NCBI GenBank assembly: GCA_030142905.1
Contig: JASJOG010000063.1
Location: 997,501 to 1,061,500 of the forward strand
Direction of reading: 5' to 3'
From: Heliopora coerulea
Lineage: Eukaryota > Cnidaria > Anthozoa > Scleralcyonacea > Helioporidae
DNA length: 64,000 nt
Below, in pieces: positions 10,688 through 23,400 of the stretch. Below the pieces are notes generated by a model that was not told the origin of the DNA, ran no database searches, and was given only the letters and a program-made list of their open reading frames with translations. Every line of letters begins with the position of its first letter. The stretch's first letter is position 1. The position numbers and the translations under genes are program-made.

Positions 10688-10881
10688 TGCATAGTGCTTC
10701 TTTTTAGTATTTACTTTTTCTCTGTGTGTTGGTTCCTTTAGTTCTTTTCAGAACTGTCTTGTATAACCATTCATCATGGTTAAGACGTTTTTCAGAGCGA
10801 CACTAAAATATTTAATTTCTTTCCAAAAAAGTGGGGGGGGGGGGGGCTGAAGCCCCCGCCTCCGCGGCCCCTGCATTTGCT

Positions 10882-11131
10882 TTCGAAGATTGTTGCGCAC
10901 CTCGGATCACTTGCTCTACCTAAAGCTTAACCTGACCCTAACTTAATATCGTAACCATTAGCACTAGAACTAAACAAGGTTAGTCCATGGTTAGTCTTAA
11001 TGGCCACAGTGATGGCGACTAAGGTAAGTCGTACACTAGGTGTACGTCATTCGTCGATCAAAACACGTTAAATACAAACTGGAGTGGAAGGGAAAACAGG
11101 TATGTGTACTGTCTTCAACGTATGAAGTACA

Positions 11132-11175
<44 letters not shown>

Positions 11176-11247
11176 CACACACTTTGAAGCAAGAACCTAT
11201 CACCTCCAGGGTTTAAAAAACATTTCAACATATTCATCGATAAAAAC
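10882..11247. other. Intergenic DNA, no gene seen
   Basis: Unique sequence leading into the AT microsatellite at 11133-11182. No supported exon. Confidence 0.5.
11133..11182. repeat. (CA)n(AT)n(AC)n microsatellite
   Basis: CA repeats, then about 20 bp of AT repeats, ATGT, more AT repeats, then AC repeats. Confidence 0.9.
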
Positions 11248-11249
11248 CT

Positions 11250-11290
11250 TTAATGAAGAAAGGGATAGGGCCCCGAAACGTCGAGACGCT
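11250..11290 (+). ncRNA. Degenerate hammerhead-like motif of Penelope type
   Basis: AATGAAGA, then a GGGATAGGGCCCC segment with stem-forming G and C runs, then CGAAACGTCGAGACG. Functional Penelope-associated hammerheads have CTGATGA or CTGAAGA, a GC stem and CGAAACGTC in this arrangement. Here the first core C is A, which should abolish cleavage. It is probably a fragment of an old Penelope terminal repeat. Confidence 0.4.
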
Positions 11291-11329
11291 GTTTATTAAA
11301 TGTTTTCATTGATTAATATATGTATGTTT

Positions 11330-11402
11330 ATAGACAGATAGATATATGTAATGGATGGGTGGAAGGATAGATTGATGGAATGGTAGGTAGGTAGGTAGGG
11401 TA
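11330..11402. repeat. Low-complexity GATA/GGAT/TAGG tract
   Basis: AGACAGATAGATATATG, GGATGGGTGGAAGGATAG and four copies of TAGG in a row. Simple sequence. Confidence 0.7.
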
Positions 11403-11659
11403 TACGTGAACATGTGTTTGTGTATTCACATAAAAAAACCCACTTGTTTTTGGGGGGAGAAGGGACGAACAGGTCTTGTACCGCTCCTGTGTCAGGAGGT
11501 CTACTGGCCGGCCTAAAAAGCCCAAGTGTGCCAGGAGTAGTCCCAGGGAAGTCGATACCTTCACGTGGTTCCCACTGTTTTCACTAAAATCGACTACCGA
11601 AAAGCGGATTGGTGGCGCTATAACCACACTAACCCAACTGTTGGTTGAAGAGTATCAAT

Positions 11660-12360
11660 ACGAGTGATAGCGATGGCGGATGAATTATCGAGGCGGCCGT
11701 GCATTCTGCTTCCCAATTTTTATTTTTAAAGAGTAACGTATGGCGGCCTTTCTCCATTCGATGGTTACGGCAGCATCGGTCTTTGGCGTTTTCAATCGTC
11801 TTGTTCAATCGTGTTGCTGCAGATTTTCTCTTGAACTAGCTAAGAAAAGGCGCCGTTTTAGCAACTTGCGTTTGTTCTGATATTCCTTGTCTGTTGTTTT
11901 CGGCAGATAAAACTTACGGTGAGATAGACAGTTTATCCTTGCACCTGGTGTGTTTACAGGTAAGTCCTTCGTCCATGGATTACGGTGGGAGGCGTGCGCG
12001 CCATCCAATGCGTTGGTTTGCAGTAGCCTGTCTAAATCCGAATCTCTGCTAGGCGGAAAATGTCGCGCGACCGGACTTTCTTTCTCAGCGTCACGTGCGA
12101 AGAACAGCACTGATTGAATATACGCGATATAACCCGGACATGGGGGTATCCGCGCGCTCCCCACCCGCTTTTGCTACTTATTCGCACTACTTCGTCGGTG
12201 TGTCGAGACATCAACAACTTATAATGGCGCGTGAGGCTTCTTCGATATTGTGTAAGGGTTGGCTGTATCCATACCCGCTTATACTTCGTTTGGTAGTTAT
12301 TGTGTCTTGTATAAGTACGGGAGGACCTGTGAGACATGGATGGTTTGTATAAGAAATATA
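11660..12360. other. CpG-richer stretch, possible promoter or first exon
   Basis: CpG-containing words are denser here than in the neighbourhood (GCGTGCGCGCC, GTCGCGCGACC, CCGCGCGCTCC). On the plus strand an ATG at 11740 in good context (ACGTATGGCGG) opens a 46-codon frame, and a perfect donor CAG/GTAAGT lies at 11957-11964. On the minus strand a 119-codon frame (11805-12164) crosses the same DNA. I recognise neither product and see no downstream exon partner, so this is at most a candidate transcription start. Confidence 0.2.
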
Positions 12361-12561
12361 TAATTGTTTTCCATGTTTATATACTGTGATTCGAACACGA
12401 GGGATGCTGTGCAACTTGAGAGAAGCGGAACAAAAACGAGACAGGCGAGTATTTTTTAGCTTTTCAAAAGTTTCGCCGTATATAAACATTAAATTTATAT
12501 TTCTTTGATAAAATAAACATTTTCAAAGAGGGCGGGAAAATTCCGAGTTCAATACTCTAAT

Positions 12562-12646
12562 ATGGACACGGCTGCGAACGAAACAGTTTGCATACGAAGC
12601 AACTTTATCTCGTATTTGTTCGACTTGTCTAACGAAGGGTTCGTGG
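12562..12646 (+). other. Short open frame, possible exon (unrecognised)
   Basis: An ATG opens MDTAANETVCIRSNFISYLF... and runs about 26 codons to AAGGGTTCGT, just before a run of 20 T (12647-12666). It has a plausible amino-acid composition and no homology that I recognise. Confidence 0.12.
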
Positions 12647-12922
12647 TTTTTTTTTTTTTTTTTTTTGCATGGCCTCTATGGTCCCTCAGATCGACAGATA
12701 CAGACTCGAGCATTTTTCAAAGTAGGGGTTGGGTGGCGGGGAGGGCAACATTCTATCAAGAAAAATTTCGTTGGGGATATCGGTGAAATTCCTGTTTGCA
12801 CATTGAAGATGTAATTAGCAGTTTGCTAACGAAGTGGTAAATGGATAAAAAAAAAGGGGGGTGTAAGTTTGTAGTTGAACATGTCAACCGCACAATCCTT
12901 TGCAAAATCCAATGATTTTTCA

Positions 12923-14035
12923 GGATTCATTCTTTCATTTCTTTCCTTCCCTTCTCTGTATGTCTGTTTTTATTTACCTCTGTCTTTTTCATTCAATGTT
13001 TGTCTTTTTTCTTTTAGTCTCGTTCTGTGTTTTTCGTTTCTGCCGTAGTTTAGATCTATTTTCCTGAGTTTTTCTTTCATTCTTATATTCTCCATCGGTG
13101 TTTTCTTTTTTTTATCTTTCCTGTACTTCTTTCTGTATATCTTCTCTTTATCTTTCGGCCTGTCTTTCTGCATTTCTGTCTTTCCTGGTTCCTGTCGGAA
13201 TTTCAATCTTTTTTTTTCTCTTTATTTTTGTCTTTTTAAACTGTCCTTCTGTCTTACTTTCGTTCTGGATATCTTCCTATCTGTCAATTTCCCTCTTTCC
13301 TCGTCATTCAGTCGTTCCCTTGGTCTTTCGTTCAGTCTTTTTATTCAGTCTTTCAATTCTTTTTTATTCCGTTTTTCTTTCAGTCTTTTTTTATTGTCTT
13401 CCTTTCAGTCTTTTTTTATTCAGTCGTTTTTTAGTCTTTTTTTTTATTCAGTCTTCCCTTCAGTCTTTCCCTTAGTCGTTCTCTCAGTCAATCCCTTGGT
13501 CGTCCTTCACTCGTTGTCTCAGTCTTTCCTTCAGTCTTTATTCTGTGGTACTTATTCGTTCCCTCAGTCTTTAAGTCTTTTTATTCAGCCTTTCTTTCGG
13601 TCTTTATTCAGTCGTTTTTTATTATTTTATTCAGTCGTTTTTTATTATTTTGTTCAGTCGTTCCCTCAGTCTTCCTTTCAGTCTTTATTCAGTCGTTTTT
13701 TAGTCTTTTATTCAGTCATTCCCTCAGTCTTCCTTTCAGTCGTTCCCTTAGTCTTTGTTTCAATCGTTCCCTCAGTCTTTGTTTCAATCGTCCCCTCATT
13801 TGTTCTTTCACTCGTTTTCTCTTTCTCTCATTCTTTCCCTCAGTCTTTTCTTCAGTCTTTTTTTCAGTCTTTACTCAGTCTTTTTTTCAGTCTTTTCCTC
13901 AGTCGTCCCCTCAGTCTTTCAGTCTATTTTTTATTCAGTAATTCTTTCAGTCTTTTTTATTCAATTTTTCTTTCAGTCTTTCTTTCAGTCGTTCTCTCAG
14001 TCTTTCTTTTCTGTCTATCTGCCTTCTAGTCTTAC
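12923..14035. repeat. Polypyrimidine minisatellite (TTCAGTCTTTYCY-type)
   Basis: About 1.1 kb with almost no purines other than those in a recurring CAGTC. From about 13330 on, imperfect units of TTCAGTCKTTYCCTCAGTC repeat at irregular spacing. The long F/S/L/Q-rich forward frames (for example 13394-14029) and the K/R-rich reverse frame come from this bias and are not genes. Confidence 0.9.
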
Positions 14036-14086
14036 GTGTCTTTTCATCTGTCCTGCCGTTCATGTGATTCTCATTTCTTTTCTGTC

Positions 14087-14254
14087 ATGGTATCCAACAA
14101 AGAAATGCGGTTTCAAATAGCGCTGAATTTTAACGTTGATACGGCAATATTTCAAGAGGCGGTCGAGAATGTGTACCCCTCCCATTATTTTGCTCAAGTA
14201 TTGGCGGGGCAAACCTACCTCAAACAAATCTCTGCCATGGCTTACGAAACGTAA
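14087..14254 (+). other. Short open frame next to the satellite (unrecognised)
   Basis: Beyond the pyrimidine tract an ATG at 14087 starts MVSNKEMRFQIALNFNVDTA... and ends at TAA after 55 codons. Composition looks protein-like (mixed polar and hydrophobic, unlike the repeats beside it). No family is recognised. It could be an exon end or chance. The remaining 180 bp to the satellite are unique. Confidence 0.15.
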
Positions 14255-14438
14255 ACAAAGATATATGTTCTGTATGGTGGATTAATTTCTCATCTGAATT
14301 CAATAGTGCAATTTTCTTTAGTAAGTGCTTTAAAATTCGACTTGTTTCCATCATTCAAACTTACATTGGTAAATCCTCTTAGCTTAATTGCACGGAATTT
14401 ACGATTTTAATGTAATATTGCTGTCTTACAACAAACTC

Positions 14439-17400
14439 TTGGTCAAAAAAATTGTCAAAAACCGTGGGTTAACCCCTTTACTTTTTCGTGAAATATTTCG
14501 ATCTCAAGTATTATCTCAAATATTACTGTAAAGTCCCCCAAATAAGAACAGAACTATGTTATTCGGTCCAAACTTTCATATTTTGGCCTAATTTCGACAT
14601 TTTGAAATTGGTCGAAAAATCGTCAAAAACCGTGGGTTAACCCATTTACTTTTTGGTGAAATTTTTCGATCTCAAGTATTATCTCAAATATTACTGTAAA
14701 GTTCCTCAAATAAGGCCACAACTATCATATTCGGTCCAAACTTTTATATTTTGGCCTTATTTCGACATTTTAAAATTGGTAGAAAAATCACCAAAAACCG
14801 TGGGTTAACCCCTTTACTTTTTGGTGAAATTTTTCGACCTCAAGTATTATCTCAAATATTACTGTAAAGTCCCTCAAATAAGGCCACAACTATCTTATTC
14901 CGTCTAAACTTTCATATTTTGGCCTTATATCGAAAGTTTCATATTGGTCGAAAAATCGTCAAAAACCGTGGGTTAACCCCTTTACTTTTTGGTGAAATTT
15001 TTCGACCTCAAGTATTATCTCAAATATTACTGTAAAGTCCCCCAAATAACGACAGAACTATCTTATTCGGTCCAAACTTTCATATTTTGGCCTTATTTCG
15101 ACATTTTGAAATTGGTCGAAAAATCACCAAAAACCGTGGGTTAACCCCTTTACTTTTTGGTGAAATTTTTCGACCTCAAATATTATCTCAAATATTACTG
15201 TAAAGTCCCTCAAATAAGGCCACAACTATCTTATTCGGTCCAAACTTTCATATTTTGGCCTTATTTCGAAAGTTTAAAATTGGTCGAAAAATCACCAAAA
15301 ACCGTGGGTTAACCCCTTTACTTTTTGGTGAAATTTTTCGACCTCAAGTATTATCTCAAATATTACTGTAAAGTCCCTCAAATAAGGCCACAACTATCTT
15401 ATTCGGCCTAAACTTTCATATTTTGGCCTTATATCGAAAGTTTCATATTGGTCGAAAAATCGTCAAAAACCGTGGGTTAACCCCTTTACTTTTTGGTGAA
15501 ATTTTTCGACCTCAAGTATTATCTCAAATATTACTGTAAAGTCCCCCAAATAACGACAGAACTATCTTATTCCGTCCAAACTTTCATATTTTGGCCTTAT
15601 TTCGAAAGTTTCAAATTGGCCGAAAAATCACCAAAAACCGTGGGTTAACCCCTTTACTTTTTGGTGAAATTTTTCGACCTCAAATATTATCTCAAATATT
15701 ACTGTAAAGTTCCTCAAATAAGGCCACAACTATCATATTCGGTCCAAACTTTCATATTTTGGCCTTATTTCGACATTTTAAAATTGGTAGAAAAATCACC
15801 AAAAACCGTGGGTTAACCCCTTTACTTTTTGGTGAAATTTTTCGACCTCAAGTATTATCTCAAATATTACTGTAAAGTCCCTCAAATAAGGCCACAACTA
15901 TCTTATTCCGTCTAAACTTTCATATTTTGGCCTTATATCGAAAGTTTCATATTGGTCGAAAAATCGTCAAAAACCGTGGGTTAACCCCTTTACTTTTTGG
16001 TGAAATTTTTCGAACTCAAATATTATCTCAAATATTACTGTAAAGTCCCTCAAATAAGGCCACAACTATCTTATTCGATCTAAACTTTCATATTTTGGCC
16101 TTATATCGAAAGTTTCATATTGGTCGAAAAATCGTCAAAAACCGTGGGTTAACCCCTTTACTTTTTGGTGAAATTTTTCGACCTCAAGTATTATCTCAAA
16201 TATTACTATAAAGTCCCCCAAATAACGATAGAACTATCTTATTCGGTCCAAACTTTCATATTTCGGTCTTATTTCGAAAGTTTAAAATTGGTCCAAAAAT
16301 CACCAAAAACCGTGGGTTAACCCCTTTACTTTTTGGTGAAATTTTTCGACCTCAAATATTATCTCAAATATTACTGTAAAGTCCCTCAAATAAGGCCACA
16401 ACTATCTTATTCGGTCTAAACTTTCATATTTTGGCCTTATATCGAAAGTTTCATATTGGTCGAAAAATCGTCAAAAACCGTGGGTTAACCCCTTTACTTT
16501 TTGGTGAAATTTTTCGACCTTAAGTATTATCTCAAATATTACTGTGAAGTCCTCCAAATAACGATAGAACTATCTTATTCGGTCCAAACTTTCATATTTT
16601 GGCCTTATTTCGAAAGTTTAAAATTGGTCGAAAAATCACCAAAAACCGTGGGTTAACCCCTTTACTTTTTGGTGAAATTTTTCGACCTCAAGTATTATCT
16701 CAAATATTACTGTAAAGTCCCTCAAATAAGGCCACAACTATCTTATTCCGTCTAAACTTTCATATTTTGGCCTTATATCGAAAGTTTCATATTGGTCGAA
16801 AAATCGTCAAAAACCGTGGGTTAACCCCTTTACTTTTTGGTGAAATTTTTCGAACTCAAATATTATCTCAAATATTACTGTAAAGTCCCTCAAATAAGGC
16901 CACAACTACCTTATTCGATCTAAACTTTCATATTTTGGCCTTATTTCGAAAGTTTCAAATTGGTCGAAAAATCGTCAAAACAAGTGGGTTAACCCCTTTA
17001 GTTTTTGGTGAAATTTTTCGACCTCAAGTATTATCTCAAATATTACTGTAAAGTCCCTCAAATAACGACAGAACTATCTTATTCGGTCCAAACTTTCATA
17101 TTTTGGCCTAATTTCGACATTTTGAAATTGGTCGAAAAATCGTCAAAAACCGTGGGTTAACCCCTTTACTTTTTGGTGAAATTTTTCGACCTCAAATATT
17201 ATCTCAAATATTACTGTAAAGTCCCTCAAATAAGGCCACAACTACCTTATTCGGTCTAAACTTTCATATTTTGGCCTTATATCGAAAGTTTCATATTGGT
17301 CGAAAAATCGTCAAAAACCGTGGGTTAACCCCTTTACTTTTTGGTGAAATTTTTCGACCTCAAATATTATCTCAAATATTACTGTGAAGTCCCCCAAATA

Positions 17401-20400
17401 ACGATAGAACTATCTTATTCGGTCCAAACTTTCATATTTTGGCCTTATTTCGAAAGTTTAAAATTGGTCGAAAAATCACCAAAAACCGTGGGTTAACCCC
17501 TTTACTTTTTGGTGAAATTTTTCGACCTCAAGTATTATCTCAAATATTACTGTAAAGTCCCTCAAATCAGGCCACAACTATCTTATTCGGCCTAAACTTT
17601 CATATTTTGGCCTTATATCGAAAGTTTCATATTGGTCGAAAAATCGTCAAAAACCGTGGGTTAACCCCTTTACTTTTTGGTGAAATTTTTCGACCTCAAG
17701 TATTATCTCAAATATTACTGTAAAGTCCCCCAAAGAACGACAGAACTATCTTATTCCGTCCAAACTTTCATATTTTGGCCTTATTTCGAAAGTTTCAAAT
17801 TGGCCGAAAAATCACCAAAAACCGTGGGTTAACCCCTTTACTTTTTGGTGAAATTTTTCGACCTCAAATATTATCTCAAATATTACTGTAAAGTTCCTCA
17901 AATAAGGCCACAACTATCATATTCGGTCCAAACTTTCATATTTTGGCCTTATTTCGACATTTTAAAATTGGTAGAAAAATCACCAAAAACCGTGGGTTAA
18001 CCCCTTTACTTTTTGGTGAAATTTTTCGACCTCAAGTATTATCTCAAATATTACTGTAAAGTCCCTCAAATAAGGCCACAACTATCTTATTCCGTCTAAA
18101 CTTTCATATTTTGGCCTTATATCGAAAGTTTCATATTGGTCGAAAAATCGTCAAAAACCGTGGGTTAACCCCTTTACTTTTTGGTGAAATTTTTCGACCT
18201 CAAGTATTATCTCAAATATTACTGTAAAGTCCCTCAAATAAGGCCACAACTACCTTATTCGGTCCAAACTTTCATATTTTGGCCTTATTTCGAAAGTTTA
18301 AAATTGGTCGAAAAATCACCAAAAACCGTGGGTTAACCCCTTTACTTTTTGGTGAAATTTTTCGACCTCAAGTATTATCTCAAATATTACTGTAAAGTCC
18401 CCCAAATAAGGCCACAACTATCTTATTCGGTCCAAACTTTCATATTTTGGCCTAATTTCGACATTTTGAAATTGGTCGAAAAATCGTCAAAAACCGTGGG
18501 TTAACCCCTTTACTTTTTGGTGAAATTTTTCGACCTCAAATATTATCTCAAATATTACTGTAAAGTCCCTCAAATAAGGCCACAACTACCTTATTCGGTC
18601 CAAACTTTCATATTTTGGCCTTATATCGAAAGTTTCATATTGGTCGAAAAATCGTCAAAAACCGTGGGTTAACCCCTTTACTTTTTGGTGAAATTTTTCG
18701 ACCTCAAGTATTATCTCAAATATTACTGTAAAGTCCCTCAAATAACGATAGAACTATCTTATTCGGTCCAAACTTTCATATTTTGGCCTTATTTCGAAAG
18801 TTTCATATTGGTCGAAAAATCGTCAAAAACCGTGGGTTAACCCCTTTACTTTTTGGTGAAATTTTTCGACCTCAAGTATTATCTCAAATATTACTGTAAA
18901 GTCCCCCAAATAACGACAGAACTATCTTATTCCGTCCAAACTTTCATATTTTGGCCTTATTTCGAAAGTTTCAAATTGGCCGAAAAATCACCAAAAACCG
19001 TGGGTTAACCCCTTTACTTTTCGGTGAAATTTTTCGACCTCAAATATTATCTCAAATATTACTGTAAAGTTCCTCAAATAAGGCCACAACTATCATATTC
19101 GGTCCAAACTTTCATATTTTGGCCTTATTTCGACATTTTAAAATTGGTAGAAAAATCACCAAAAACCGTGGGTTAACCCCTTTACTTTTTGGTGAAATTT
19201 TTCGACCTCAAGTATTATCTCAAATATTACTGTAAAGTCCCTCAAATAAGGCCACAACTATCTTATTCCGTCTAAACTTTCATATTTTGGCCTTATATCG
19301 AAAGTTTCATATTGGTCGAAAAATCGTCAAAAACCGTGGGTTAACCCCTTTACTTTTTGGTGAAATTTTTCGACCTCAAGTATTATCTCAAATATTACTG
19401 TAAAGTCCCCCAAATAACGATAGAACTATCTTATTCGGTCCAAACTTTCATATTTCGGTCTTATTTCGAAAGTTTAAAATTGGTCGAAAAATCACCAAAA
19501 ACCGTGGGTTAACCCCTTTACTTTTTGGTGAAATTTTTCGACCTCAAGTATTATCTCAAATATTACTGTAAAGTCCCTCAAATAAGGCCACAACTATCTT
19601 ATTCCGTCTAAACTTTCATATTTTGGCCTTATATCGAAAGTTTCATATTGGTCGAAAAATCGTCAAAAACCGTGGGTTAACCCCTTTACTTTTTGGTGAA
19701 ATTTTTCGACCTCAAGTATTATCTCAAATATTCCTGTAAAGTCCCCCAAATAACGACAGAACTATCTTATTCGGTCCAAACTTTCATATTTTGGCCTAAT
19801 TTCGACATTTTGAAATTGGTCGAAAAATCACCAAAAACCGTGGGTTAACCCCTTTACTTTTTGGTGAAATTTTTCGACCTCAAATATTATCTCAAATATT
19901 ACTGTAAAGTCCCTCAAATAAGGCCACAACTATCTTATTCGGTCTAAACTTTCATATTTTGGCCTTATATCGAAAGTTTCATATTGGTCGAAAAATCGTC
20001 AAAAACCGTGGGTTAACCCCTTTACTTTTTGGTGAAATTTTTCGACCTTAAGTATTATCTCAAATATTACTGTGAAGTCCTCCAAATAACGATAGAACTA
20101 TCTTATTCGGTCCAAACTTTCATATATTGGCCTTATTTCGAAAGTTTAAAATTGGTCGAAAAATCGTCAAAAACCGTGGGTTAACCCCTTTACTTTTTGG
20201 TGAAATTTTTCGACCTCAAGTATTATCTCAAATATTACTGTAAAGTCCCCCAAATAACGACAGAACTATCTTATTCCGTCCAAACTTTCATATTTTGGCC
20301 TTATTTCGAAAGTTTCAAATTGGCCGAAAAATCACCAAAAACCGTGGGTTAACCCCTTTACTTTTTGGTGAAATTTTTCGACCTCAAGTATTATCTCAAA

Positions 20401-23400
20401 TATTACTGTAAAGTCCCTCAAATAAGGCCACAACTATCTTATTCCGTCTAAACTTTCATATTTTGGCCTTATATAGAAAGGTTCATATTGGTCGAAAAAT
20501 CGTCAAAAACCGTGGGTTAACCCCTTTACTTTTTGGTGAAATTTTTCAACCTCAAGTATTATCTCAAATATTACTGTAAAGTCCCTCAAATAAGGCCACA
20601 ACTACCTTATTCGGCCTAAACTTTCATATTTTGGTCTTATATCGAAAGTTTCATATTGGTCGAAAAATCGTCAAAAACCGTGGGTTAACCCCTTTACTTT
20701 TTGGTGAAATTTTTCGACCTCAAATATTATCTCAAATATTACTGTAAAGTCCCTCAAATAAGGCCACAACTATCTTATTCCGTATAAACTTTCATATTTT
20801 GGCCTTATATCGAAAGTTTCATATTGGTCGAAAAATCGTCAAAAACCGTGGGTTAAACCCTTTACTTTTTGGTGAAATTTTTCGACCTCAAGTATTATCT
20901 CAAATATTACTGTAAAGTCCCTCAAATAAGGCCACAACTACCTTATTCGGCCTAAACTTTCATATTTTGGCCTTATATCGAAAGTTTCATATTGGTCGAA
21001 AATTCGTCAAAAACCGTGGGTTAACCCCTTTAGTTTTTGGTGAAATTTTTCGACCTCAAATATTATACCAAATATTACTGTAAAGTCCTTCAATTAAGGC
21101 CACAACTACCTTATTCGATCTAAACTTTCATATTTTGGCCTTATTTCAAAAGTTTCAAATTGGTCGAAAAATCACCAAAAACCGTGGGTTAACCCCTTCA
21201 ATTTTCGGTGAAATTTTTCGACCTCAAGTATTATCTCAAATATTACTGTAAAGTCCCTCAAATAAGGCCACAACTACCTTATTCGATCTAAACTTTCATA
21301 TTTTGGCCTTATTTCGAAAGTTTAAAATTGGTCGAAAAATCGTCTATTACCGTGGGTTAACCCCTTTACTTTTTGGTGAAATTTTTCGACCTCAAATATT
21401 ATCTCAAACATTACTGTAAAGTCCCTCAAATAAGGCCACAACTATATTATTCGATCTAAACTTTCATATTTTGGCCTTATTTCAAAAGTTTCAAATTGGT
21501 CGAAAAATCACCAAAAACCGTGAGTTAACCCCTTTAGTTTTTGGTGAAATTTTTCGACCTCAAATATTATCTCAAATATTACTGTAAAGTTCCTCAAATA
21601 AGGCCACAACTATCATATTCGGTCCAAACTTTCATATTTTGGCCTTATTTCGAAAGTTTCATATTGGTCGAAAAATCGTCAAAAACCGTGGGTTAACCCC
21701 TTTACTTTTTGGTGAAATTTTTCGACCTCAAGTATTATCTCAAATATTACTGTAAAGTCCCCCAAATAACGACAGAACAATCTTATTCCGTCCAAACTTT
21801 CATATTTTGGCCTTATTTCGAAAGTTTCAAATTGGCCGAAAAATCACCAAAAACCGTGGGTTAACCCCTTTACTTTTCGGTGAAATTTTTCGACCTCAAA
21901 TATTATCTCAAATATTACTGTAAAGTTCCTCAAATAAGGCCACAACTACCTTATTCGGTCTAAACTTTCATATTTTGGCCTTATATAGAAAGGTTCATAT
22001 TGGTCGAAAAATCGTCAAAAACCGTGGGTTAACCCCTTTAATTTTTGGTGAAATTTTTCGACCTCAAGTATTATCTCAAATATTACTGTAAAGTCCCTCA
22101 AATAAGGCCACAACTATCTTATTCGGTCCAAACTTTCATATTTTGGCCTTATTTCGACATTTTAAAATTGGTAGAAAAATCACTAAAAACCGTGGGTTAA
22201 CCCCTTTACTTTTTGGTGAAATTTTTCGACCTCAAGTATTATCTCAAATATTACTGTAAAGTCCCCCAAATAACGATAGAACTATCTTATTCGGTCCAAA
22301 CTTTCATATTTTGGCCTTATTTCGAAAGTTTAAAATTGGTCCAAAAATCACCAAAAACCGTGGGTTAACCCCTTTACTTTTTGGTGAAATTTTTCGACCT
22401 CAAGTATTATCTCAATTATTACTGTAAAGTCCCTCAAATAAGGCCACAACTATCTTATTCGGCCTAAACTTTCATATTTTGGCCTTATATCGAAAGTTTC
22501 ATATTGGTCGAAAATTCGTCAAAAACCGTGGGTTAACCCCTTTACTTTTTGGTGAAATTTTTCGACCTCAAATATTATCTCAAATATTACTGTAAAGTCC
22601 CTCAAATAAGGCCACAACTACCTTATTCGATCTAAACTTTCATATTTTGGCCTTATTTCAAAAGTTTCAAATTGATCGAAAAATCACCAAAAACCGTGGG
22701 TTAACCCCTTCACTTTTCGGTGAAATTTTTCGACCTCAAGTATTATCTCAAATATTACTGTAAAGTCCTTCAAATAAGGCCACAACTACATTATTCGATC
22801 TAAACTTTCATATTTTGGCCTAATTTAAAAAGTTTCAAATTGGTCGAAAAATCACCAAAAACCGTGGGTTAACCCCTTCACTTTTAGGTGAAATTTTTCG
22901 ACCTCAAGTATTATCTCAAATATTACTGTCAAGTCCCTCAAATAAGACAACAACTACCTTATTCGATCTAAACTTTCATATTTTGGCCTTATTTCAAAAG
23001 TTTCAAATTGGTCGAAAAATCACCAAAAACAGTGGGTTAACCCCTTCACTTTTCGGTGAAATTTTTCGATCTCAAGTATTATCTCAAATATTACTGTAAA
23101 GTCCCTCAAATAAGGCCACAACTACCTTATTCGATCTAAACTTTCATATTTTGGCCTTATTTCGAAAGTTTCAAATTGGTCGAAAAATCGTCGAAAACCG
23201 TGGGTTAACCCCTTTACTTTTTGGTGAAATTTTTCGACCTCAAATATTATCTCAAACATTACTGTAAAGTCCCTCAAATAAGGCCACAACTACATTATTC
23301 GATCTAAACTTTCATATTTTGGCCTTCTTTCAAAAGTTTCAAATTGGTCGAAAAATCACCAAAAACCGTGGGTTAACCCCTTTAGTTTTTGGTGAAATTT

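Larger units (their letters stand above)
10054..10873. mobile_element. Inverted-repeat element (hAT-like ends) containing retroelement debris
   Basis: CAGGGGCCGCGGA (10054-10066) and its exact complement (10861-10873) bound an 820-bp segment. The flanks CATCTGCT (10043-10050) and CATTTGCT (10874-10881) form an 8-bp duplication with one mismatch, with three extra T bases between the left copy and the repeat. G-runs lie just inside both ends. The interior carries a decayed Penelope-like endonuclease domain (10281-10535), so this is either a nested insertion or a non-autonomous element that captured retroelement sequence. Confidence 0.75.

Noticed and set aside
12380..12410. Possible tRNA B box (GATTCGAACAC)
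   Set aside because: Does not fit GGTTCGANNCC, and no A box or cloverleaf could be built around it.
13098..14120. F/S/L/Q-rich forward frames of 121-211 codons
   Set aside because: Produced by polypyrimidine bias in the TTCAGTC minisatellite; they overlap each other and have no domain.
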